Assembly: GCA_030671945.1 (NCBI GenBank)
Contig: DAOVHJ010000203.1
Coordinates: forward strand, 1 to 5,287
DNA: 5,287 bases
From: Candidatus Heimdallarchaeota archaeon
GTDB taxonomy: Archaea; Asgardarchaeota; Heimdallarchaeia; JABLTI01
Direction: 5' to 3'
How positions within the stretch are numbered: position 1 is the stretch's first letter; the number at the start of each line of letters is the position of its first letter. Positions 1 to 4,408 of the stretch are shown here, piece by piece. The translations under genes were made by a program, and so were the position numbers. The notes beneath the pieces were generated by a model. That model was not told the origin of the DNA. It made no database searches and worked only from the letters and a program-made list of their open reading frames with translations.

Positions 1-1
1 C

Positions 2-280
2 ATTAGTGCTGATATGGGTCATACACATGATAAAGATGGTCCTTACGGGTTCTCTGAAGATGCAGCACCTTTTGATGCTCTTATGGAAGAATGGGCTGGG
101 ACTTTAGATTCCAAATTACTTGTAAAGAAAGCTGTGCCAAAATTAGGTAAAGCTCTTTGTTGTGGCTACATTGGTTTTGTTATGCTTCAAGGATTGCTGG
201 AGAAAAAGAAATTGAAACCTGAGGTTACGAGCAGATCAGCTCCTACATACTATGGAATGATGGTAGCAAAATATCTTTGA
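2..280 (+). CDS. C-terminal part of an unrecognised protein (5' end outside window)
   Basis: The reading frame is open from the left edge to a TGA stop, giving 92 visible residues. An ATG lies at position 14, but the few bases before it carry no ribosome binding site and the frame continues upstream of it. I therefore treat this as the 3' end of a longer gene. The visible part begins with a His/Asp/Gly-rich stretch (GHTHDKDGPYGF). It continues as an acidic amphipathic segment, a basic segment, a hydrophobic stretch with a Cys pair (ALCCGYIGF, about residues 51-59 of the visible part), and a basic C-terminal region ending MVAKYL. I do not recognise the family. The CCG is a single short motif and is not enough to call a CCG-domain heterodisulfide-reductase-like protein. 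The stop lies 1 bp from the stop of the convergent gene to the right. Confidence 0.7.
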   Translation: MSADMGHTHDKDGPYGFSEDAAPFDALMEEWAGTLDSKLLVKKAVPKLGKALCCGYIGFVMLQGLLEKKKLKPEVTSRSAPTYYGMMVAKYL

Positions 281-281
281 A

Positions 282-701
282 TTATATGCGTCTTTTTGTA
301 TATCCAGATCCTTTTCTGAATATTTTCATTTCGTGTTTATGAATATTCACTTTTCTCATTATTTCCGAATAATTTGGATCTGTAAATGATTTAAGTTTAT
401 CAACAATTTGTTTTGTATTATCTAATACCGGATCGATTTCTAACAAGAGCTTAGCTTGTTTTACATATTTATCCTCTGATTTAGTATCAATTGTTTCAAT
501 AATACTACAGATAAGATGAGCTTTGTCTTCAACTTCTTCACTGAAAAGAATAGAAGTTAATTGAGCAGAAAGTCTAGTATCATCTTTCTTCAATAAATGA
601 GGATTCATTATCAACATATCTGAAAGGATATCGTAGTATTGATTTGTCTCATCACCCATTACTTCCGCACAAGCAATTTCTAACTGAGTTTTTTCCTTCA
701 A
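282..701 (-). CDS. Hypothetical 139-aa helical protein, TTG start
   Basis: This is a small, soluble, largely helical protein that I do not recognise. It has no signal peptide and no membrane segment. Residues 1-105 are predicted amphipathic helices rich in Leu, Ile, Asp, Glu and Lys, with helix-ending positions such as N33-P34 and D90-P91 that resemble helical-repeat turns. The tail, residues 119-139, is strongly basic (KHEMKIFRKGSGYTKRRI) and might bind nucleic acid or an acidic partner; that is inference. The start codon is TTG at 699-701, preceded at 7 nt by GGGAG, a good Shine-Dalgarno match. The first in-frame ATG is residue 15 (657-659) and would remove the first helix. It has a weaker GGAAG only about 4 nt upstream, so a 125-aa form is possible. 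A TATA-like box about 53 nt upstream supports its own promoter. Confidence 0.7.
   Translation of the reverse strand: MKEKTQLEIACAEVMGDETNQYYDILSDMLIMNPHLLKKDDTRLSAQLTSILFSEEVEDKAHLICSIIETIDTKSEDKYVKQAKLLLEIDPVLDNTKQIVDKLKSFTDPNYSEIMRKVNIHKHEMKIFRKGSGYTKRRI
293..297 (+). terminator. T-tract downstream of the first gene
   Basis: TCTTTTTG lies 12 nt after the TGA stop of the leftmost gene, inside the 3' end of the convergent gene. It could act as an archaeal T-tract terminator. There is no hairpin and it is only five T's long. Confidence 0.2.
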
Positions 702-708
702 GTAATTT

Positions 709-713
709 CTCCC
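709..713 (-). promoter_or_regulatory. Shine-Dalgarno site deciding the TTG start of the 139-aa gene
   Basis: On the minus strand the sequence reads GGGAG followed by 7 nt and then TTG. It matches the archaeal anti-SD core and supports the TTG at 699-701 over the downstream ATG at 657-659. Confidence 0.55.
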
Positions 714-753
714 TAACTAATGCTGTCAACTGTATGTTATTTTGTGTGAATCA

Positions 754-762
754 TTATATATA
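754..762 (-). promoter_or_regulatory. TATA-like box in the divergent region 702-847
   Basis: TTATATATA on the + strand, nearly self-complementary, lies between the divergent 139-aa gene and the AhpD-like gene. Read on the minus strand (CTATATATAATG) it would place a start of transcription near 732. That leaves a leader of about 30 nt containing the GGGAG site, a good fit. Read on the + strand it would leave a leader of about 60 nt before 848. A second AT-rich element, TTTTAATATT at 819-828, lies too close to the + gene for its SD site to be transcribed. The + promoter is therefore uncertain, and the same box may serve both directions. Confidence 0.45.
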
Positions 763-832
763 GTATGTTAAATTCTAAACATCTAGAAGAAAAATCTTAA
801 CTATTTTAAGCAGTATTATTTTAATATTCTCT

Positions 833-838
833 GGAGAT
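833..838 (+). promoter_or_regulatory. Shine-Dalgarno site of the AhpD-like gene
   Basis: GGAGAT lies about 9 nt before the ATG at 848, followed by a further AGG. It is purine-rich and complementary to the 16S rRNA tail, and it supports this ATG as the start. Confidence 0.55.
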
Positions 839-847
839 AGGTAAAGT

Positions 848-1471
848 ATGGCTCCAAACGACATTTTCCAAAAAAGGAGATATACATTTCATAGTCTCTT
901 CAAAGATATCAAACAATTCATTGCTAATTTCTCCCAAATTAAGGAAACTGTCTCGAGTAATCGAATCAGTAGAGATTTTTCTGAACGCATTATGTTATCT
1001 GTAACTTCAGTCAACAGGTGTATGTATTGTACCTATGGACATACTGGTTCCGCTCTTAAGAGTGGAGCTTTGGAGTTAGAGATTGTTTCAATTTTAGATA
1101 ACTCACTGGAATCCATCAAAGAAGATGAAGTAGTAGCTTTAAATTTTGCGAAACATTATGCAAGAAGCAATAACAATCCATCAAAAGAAGAGAAAGAAAA
1201 ACTCGTTAAACAATATGGTTTACAAAAAGCAAAAGATATCATTGTCTTCATACAAATCATTACTCTTGGGAATCTAATGGGTAATGCTGTAGAAGCTTAT
1301 GAAGCAAGAAAAATGGGAATAGCTGTTAAAGATGGTTCAGCATTATTTGATTTGTTTGCTTTTGTTTTAGCAGGTTCTTTCTTTAAGCAATTAAAGAAAT
1401 CCGGAATTGATGTCATTGGAGATAGATTTTCCTCTGGTGAAGATTTAATGAATCTCTATAAGCATCATTAG
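848..1471 (+). CDS. AhpD-like / carboxymuconolactone decarboxylase family protein
   Basis: This 207-residue soluble protein probably acts as a cytoplasmic thiol-dependent peroxidase or disulfide reductase of the AhpD/CMD superfamily. The signature is in residues 46-65: E46, C58-M-Y-C61 and H65. The spacing matches the catalytic set of Mycobacterium AhpD (E118, C130, H132, C133, H137): Glu 12 residues before the first Cys, and His 4 residues after the second. Only the His between the cysteines differs, being Tyr60 here. Residues 73-135 follow the family pattern of acidic helices (a KEDEVVALNFAKHYAR-like segment) and are followed by a conserved-looking helix with GNAVEAYEARKMG (145-157). About 50 residues after that (158-207) exceed the usual CMD core. 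They contain a hydrophobic helix, LFDLFAFVLAGSFF (166-179), that could pack on the core or mediate oligomerisation. The true substrate is unknown; decarboxylase activity is not implied. No AhpC or peroxiredoxin gene is adjacent. Confidence 0.88.
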   Translation: MAPNDIFQKRRYTFHSLFKDIKQFIANFSQIKETVSSNRISRDFSERIMLSVTSVNRCMYCTYGHTGSALKSGALELEIVSILDNSLESIKEDEVVALNFAKHYARSNNNPSKEEKEKLVKQYGLQKAKDIIVFIQIITLGNLMGNAVEAYEARKMGIAVKDGSALFDLFAFVLAGSFFKQLKKSGIDVIGDRFSSGEDLMNLYKHH

Positions 1472-1496
1472 TATCTCATCAAGTATTTGTTATTAA

Positions 1497-2585
1497 CTAG
1501 TCATTTTTTTTAAATAGTGCAATCATTGTAACTAATGAAAGAATGGTAAAAACAAATAGAACTCCTGGTTGATCAATTGAATCGGTTGCTTCTGCGATAG
1601 TGTAATTAAGCATCATAAATCCAAATTCATGCATTGAAAGATAAAGTACATCATCTGATAATTCTATACCTATCACATCATCTGTTCTGAATTCTCCTAA
1701 TTTTTCTGGTTCGTCAAGTAAACTAATATTTATTGCTTGAATTCCGCGTTCATCCATTGCAATAAACGCTAAATCATCTTGGAGCTGTACATCAAAAACA
1801 GCATGATTTGGATAGTAATTACTTATTTCAAAAGGATTACTCAAGTCAGTTGTATTAATGATACTTAATCGTCCATCTACAACGAAAGCAATCTCATTTC
1901 GCATTTCAAATTCATAAACATAGCCACCTGAGACAAAAGAACCAATTTCCACAATGCTATTTGGATTTGTCACATTTAAAATTTTAAAACCACTGGTTAG
2001 ACAGGCAGTATAACAAATTCCATTCTCTACATAAAATCTAGTGAATTCATTATCTCCATCTACATATTCAGATATCTTTTCAGGGGAGGTTGGGTCTGTT
2101 ACATTGATTAAAACCATTTTCCAGTCCCAGGTCGAATCATGCCATTCAGCAGTATAAGCAATATTTTCACAAACAAAAACACCATCAGTTTCTCCATCAC
2201 CAGCATCTGCGATTTGACCGAGTTTCACGAGATTACTGGGGTTACTTATATTGTATATTTCGAGTCCTTGATGATGATCTGCGAGATATAATAAATCGTC
2301 TTTCACAAAGAAATCATGAGGGATTCCACCATCAAAAAAAGTGTCTAAGTACACTGGATTTGCTGGATTGCTTACATTATATGTTAGTAATCCTCCATGC
2401 ATATCAATGATTATTGCTAAATCATCAAATACTTCACACATGAAAGTATCTCCACCTGTTGATTCTATGGAACCAATTTCTTCAAATGACACTTCATAGG
2501 CTATCCCATCTACTTGAGTAAAGGAAATGAAAGATAATACAACCAACAAACTTACAATAAAGAAAACTTTTGACTGTTTTTTCAA
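1497..2585 (-). CDS. Secreted, membrane-anchored LVIVD-repeat beta-propeller
   Basis: This is a cell-surface protein of 362 residues. It has a signal peptide (KK then a hydrophobic stretch, residues 7-22). A tandem-repeat ectodomain follows (about 28-330), then a C-terminal helix (342-357) introduced by P340-G341 and ended by KKND. The ectodomain consists of LVIVD-type repeats (Pfam PF08309 style). The blade-end motif occurs near residues 69-83, 110-125, 159-174, 202-217, 242-257, 284-299 and, truncated, 325-329. That is seven copies at 40-49-residue spacing, consistent with a seven-bladed propeller. The motif is typically [IL]-N-[VI]-[ST]-N-P, and each copy carries an N-x-S/T sequon at the same place. 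The PG-helix-basic tail resembles archaeosortase-type sorting signals but could be a plain anchor. The start is TTG (2583-2585), with GGGG 7 nt upstream. No in-frame ATG exists before residue 49, and an upstream stop closes the frame, so TTG is needed for the signal peptide. The ligand is unknown. Confidence 0.87.
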   Translation of the reverse strand: MKKQSKVFFIVSLLVVLSFISFTQVDGIAYEVSFEEIGSIESTGGDTFMCEVFDDLAIIIDMHGGLLTYNVSNPANPVYLDTFFDGGIPHDFFVKDDLLYLADHHQGLEIYNISNPSNLVKLGQIADAGDGETDGVFVCENIAYTAEWHDSTWDWKMVLINVTDPTSPEKISEYVDGDNEFTRFYVENGICYTACLTSGFKILNVTNPNSIVEIGSFVSGGYVYEFEMRNEIAFVVDGRLSIINTTDLSNPFEISNYYPNHAVFDVQLQDDLAFIAMDERGIQAINISLLDEPEKLGEFRTDDVIGIELSDDVLYLSMHEFGFMMLNYTIAEATDSIDQPGVLFVFTILSLVTMIALFKKND

Positions 2586-2592
2586 TTTAGAA

Positions 2593-2600
2593 CCCCATCC
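2593..2600 (-). promoter_or_regulatory. Shine-Dalgarno site deciding the TTG start of the LVIVD gene
   Basis: On the minus strand GGATGGGG ends 7 nt before the TTG at 2583-2585. It fixes the start that gives a complete signal peptide. Confidence 0.55.
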
Positions 2601-2610
2601 AAAACAATTC

Positions 2611-2627
2611 TAGTATTGAGGATACTA
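2611..2627. repeat. Inverted repeat at the predicted LVIVD transcription start
   Basis: TAGTAT, a 5-nt spacer (TGAGG), then ATACTA form a perfect 6-bp dyad. It sits about where transcription would begin from the TATA-like box at 2634-2642, a position where a repressor could act. Operator function is inference, since short dyads are common in AT-rich DNA. Confidence 0.35.
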
Positions 2628-2633
2628 CCAGAC

Positions 2634-2642
2634 TATATATTA
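2634..2642 (-). promoter_or_regulatory. TATA-like box for the LVIVD gene
   Basis: The minus strand reads TATATATAG. Placed about 26 nt upstream of the start of transcription, it predicts a start near 2612 and a leader of about 27 nt that contains the SD site. The geometry matches that proposed for the 139-aa gene. Confidence 0.45.
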
Positions 2643-2643
2643 C

Positions 2644-2788
2644 TTCTCACTCATATGAGAATAAATTCTCTTTTTCCACAGAAAAATTCCTTCGCAAAAA
2701 AGGAACGATTGGACAATATTAGCAGGAAAAAGAATTATTTTTTCTATCTTTTTCTGCTAATAATTTTTCTTTCTCCCATACAGAAAGA
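2644..2788. repeat. Run of tandem inverted repeats in the divergent intergenic region
   Basis: The 265-bp gap between the LVIVD gene and the pilin-like gene holds a chain of dyads with almost no spacing. TTCTCA/TGAGAA is at 2644-2661 and overlaps the perfect palindrome CTCATATGAG at 2650-2659 and the dyad GAGAAT/ATTCTC at 2657-2670. TTTTTC/GAAAAA with a CACA loop is at 2671-2686. TTCCTT/AAGGAA is at 2687-2705. The long hairpin at 2717-2762 follows, and TCTTTCT/AGAAAGA with a 7-nt loop is at 2768-2788. No convincing protein is encoded here. Possible roles are a structured untranslated RNA, a small RNA, or protein-binding dyads controlling the two surface genes. The low-complexity AT/purine-rich sequence makes some of these dyads expected by chance. 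Confidence 0.5.
2717..2762. ncRNA. Long imperfect hairpin, possible small RNA, terminator or regulatory element
   Basis: The left arm (2717-2733) pairs with the right arm (2747-2762) over 16 base pairs, with one bulged G at 2725/2726 and a 13-nt AT-rich loop. The core of the arms is TTAGCAG...AAAAAGA against TCTTTTTCTGCTAA. It is the longest dyad I found in the window and is not explained by a coding region. A T-run follows the right arm on the + strand (2764-2768), giving an intrinsic-terminator appearance, although no + gene ends upstream. It could instead end an antisense or small transcript. The RNA class and strand cannot be decided from sequence alone. Confidence 0.35.
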
Positions 2789-2800
2789 TTTTAACCTAGA

Positions 2801-2815
2801 AAATAAAATAAATAG
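2801..2815 (+). promoter_or_regulatory. TATA-like element for the pilin-like gene
   Basis: The A/T-only stretch AAATAAAATAAATAG lies 36-50 nt before the ATG at 2851. A start of transcription about 26 nt downstream would leave a leader of 15-20 nt containing the GGTGAT site. It is low-complexity, so the exact box is uncertain. Confidence 0.35.
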
Positions 2816-2841
2816 ATAGAACCACTCATACTATTGTTGTC

Positions 2842-2847
2842 GGTGAT
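2842..2847 (+). promoter_or_regulatory. Shine-Dalgarno site of the pilin-like gene
   Basis: GGTGAT is an exact match to the 3' half of the archaeal consensus GGAGGTGATC. It lies 3 nt before the ATG, the expected spacing for this part of the consensus. Confidence 0.6.
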
Positions 2848-2850
2848 TTA

Positions 2851-3699
2851 ATGTTATTGAAGAAAATTAGAAAGAATAAATCTGGAGTTTCTAATATAAT
2901 TTCTACGTTATTAATTACTAGTATAATGGTTACTTCAGTAGCATTAACTTATTCATATTTGATTCCAACAATAGATCGAGCGAATACAAATGCTTCAATA
3001 TATTCTTCCACCTTGTTCTTAACTAAAGTTGACGAAGCTGTTCAAACCATGTTTTATGATGGATTAGGTTCAGCTAGATTATTACCTGTTGATGCATTTG
3101 ATGGAACACTAGGATTTACTTCTATGGGGCTTAATTTTCGAGCTTTTATTGATGGGGCAATGTATCTACCAATTCCGGGATTAGAATATGGTATTGCGCG
3201 GTTATCTATTCCAAGCGAGGTTTCTATTATGCCGGAAAACTCACAAGAGTACATTAAGGGTGGACCTTTTTTCCCACCAGTAGTAACTCAAGATGGCTCA
3301 ATTGATCCTGCAACACTGGTTTTGGAACGAACAGATTCAGAAACATATCAGCTTGAACTCTGGTATAGATTGCAACTACTAATAAGAGATACAGGTGTTG
3401 GAGGAGAAATCGATGTTTCTGTTATCGCTGTAAATTTCAATGCAGTTGATTCTTTAGTAGGATTGAATTCTGGTTCGTATCATTTGATAATTAGCAAAAC
3501 TGACATTGAAGTTAATCCAACGTTATTTGGTTTTCCTGTAAATGGTGATCCAATTACAACTTCAGGTGATGATTTCAGAATAACAATTAATACCGGAACT
3601 GGACCAATAGAGGTTTACTCCTCAAATGGTGCAAGAACAAGAGTTTCAATTAATCTTGTAATCTTTACCATTGGATTTCAAATGATTGTTTTAGAATAA
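2851..3699 (+). CDS. Archaeal type IV pilin-like (class III signal peptide) surface protein
   Basis: This 282-residue protein has a short, basic N-terminus (KKIRKNK, residues 4-10) followed by S11-G12, V13-S14 and a hydrophobic helix to about residue 38. That is the architecture of an archaeal prepilin or archaellin cut by a PibD/FlaK-type peptidase, probably after G12. The hydrophobic helix would form the filament core or serve as a membrane anchor. Residues 61-87 contain a D..V...F.DG.GSAR.L.....DGTL pattern that I recall from archaeal pilin-like hypothetical proteins. The rest looks like a beta-rich extracellular domain with few charges and many Ser/Thr/Gly, and it ends in a hydrophobic strand. 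One N-x-S sequon lies at N47. The ectodomain is larger than in minor pilins, so it may be an adhesin-type subunit. It is divergent from the LVIVD surface gene. No secretion ATPase or membrane platform gene is in the window, so true filament assembly is unproven. Confidence 0.78.
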   Translation: MLLKKIRKNKSGVSNIISTLLITSIMVTSVALTYSYLIPTIDRANTNASIYSSTLFLTKVDEAVQTMFYDGLGSARLLPVDAFDGTLGFTSMGLNFRAFIDGAMYLPIPGLEYGIARLSIPSEVSIMPENSQEYIKGGPFFPPVVTQDGSIDPATLVLERTDSETYQLELWYRLQLLIRDTGVGGEIDVSVIAVNFNAVDSLVGLNSGSYHLIISKTDIEVNPTLFGFPVNGDPITTSGDDFRITINTGTGPIEVYSSNGARTRVSINLVIFTIGFQMIVLE

Positions 3700-3707
3700 T
3701 TACTGGG

Positions 3708-3712
3708 TTTTT
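3708..3712 (+). terminator. T-tract after the pilin-like gene
   Basis: GGGTTTTTC lies 9 nt beyond the stop, within the 25-bp gap before the convergent solenoid gene. Archaeal RNA polymerase can terminate at T-rich tracts without a hairpin. Five T's in AT-rich DNA is weak evidence. Confidence 0.25.
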
Positions 3713-3724
3713 CAAATAAGATTA

Positions 3725-4357
3725 TTATTTATTTTCGAAATATTTTCCTAATTGTATTAATTGAAATGAATCAACCATTTCCTTATCAGGATTTGCTTTC
3801 AAAATTCTTTGTAGAATCCTATAATGTTTCTTTGCAGCTTGCAAATCGTTATTCTGAACAAAGAACATAGTAGAATTCACCATTCCTTTTGCACCTGCAA
3901 TTTGAATTGAATCATTCTTTGGATATTTTATACTAAGATCAGATAATTCCATTGAAAATTCTTGAATTGATCCTGCTTTGTTAATCAAGCTAAAATCATA
4001 AATGGCATTTACTAAAATCATAGCTAATATTTCAATTAAAGTCATGCTTTCAAACTCAATAGCTAATTCTCTTAAAGAATTGATTTTACTTTTAACATCT
4101 GTTTGTGTTGCATGAGCAAAAAATACAGGAAGGATATTCAGAAGGGTACTTCCATATGTTTTCTGAATATGTTGTGATTTTGGGAATTTAATAAGAAGAT
4201 CCTTTAATTCAGTAAGAAGTAACTCCATCTTTTCTATATCATCTTTTTGGGAATGAGTTATGATTTCATTTGAAAGACTAGTTGCGAAGTTCTCTTGAGG
4301 TATGATTTCATCTTGTCTTTCTTCTGCGAATTTTCGAGTCTCTTCTAAGTTGGACAT
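3725..4357 (-). CDS. Alpha-solenoid (TPR-like) repeat protein
   Basis: This 210-residue protein is soluble and all-helical and has no signal peptide. After an acidic leader (1-25) it shows a repeated unit in which Leu-rich helix A ends in a [FY]-P-type turn and a second helix follows. The turns lie at F58-P59, F102-E103, Y145-P146 and N189-P190, a period of 43-44 residues. Examples of helix A are LLTELKDLLIKFP (47-59) and FSMELSDLSIKYP (134-146). The second helix carries small residues and Asn (LVNA, MVNST). Such LxxL..[FY]P repeats resemble TPR and Sel1-like solenoids, but the period is longer than the 34 of a TPR. The role is probably a protein-interaction scaffold; the partner is unknown. 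The start is ATG with only a weak GAAGTG upstream. The gene follows the transporter gene on the same strand after a 51-bp gap that has its own TATA-like element. Confidence 0.75.
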   Translation of the reverse strand: MSNLEETRKFAEERQDEIIPQENFATSLSNEIITHSQKDDIEKMELLLTELKDLLIKFPKSQHIQKTYGSTLLNILPVFFAHATQTDVKSKINSLRELAIEFESMTLIEILAMILVNAIYDFSLINKAGSIQEFSMELSDLSIKYPKNDSIQIAGAKGMVNSTMFFVQNNDLQAAKKHYRILQRILKANPDKEMVDSFQLIQLGKYFENK

Positions 4358-4396
4358 TTCAATCTACACTTCTTTATGATTGTTTAATAGAATTAA

Positions 4397-4404
4397 TTTA
4401 AATT
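4397..4404 (-). promoter_or_regulatory. TATA-like element upstream of the solenoid gene
   Basis: TTTAAATT lies 40-47 nt upstream of the ATG at 4357. It predicts a start of transcription near 4372 and a short leader, so the solenoid gene may not depend on read-through from the transporter gene. The motif is palindromic and the gap is AT-rich, which limits confidence. Confidence 0.3.
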
Positions 4405-4408
4405 ATTA

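Noticed and set aside
2..280. CCG motif read as a heterodisulfide-reductase-like cysteine-rich domain
   Set aside because: The CCG domain needs further spaced cysteines. Only the adjacent pair is present in the visible part.
796..810. CTTAA/TTAAG 5-bp inverted repeat upstream of the AhpD-like gene
   Set aside because: Too short and made almost entirely of A/T, so expected by chance in this region.
2616..2819. 67-codon + strand open frame in the intergenic region, with a hydrophobic segment
   Set aside because: It begins at a TTG with no good ribosome binding site. The composition is just that of AT-rich DNA (Lys/Asn/Phe/Ile), and the frame runs straight through the hairpin cluster. The first ATG is at 2655, inside a palindrome.
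3054..3254. Minus-strand open frame inside the pilin-like gene
   Set aside because: Shadow of the real + strand gene. It shows no recognisable protein features and no plausible start signals.
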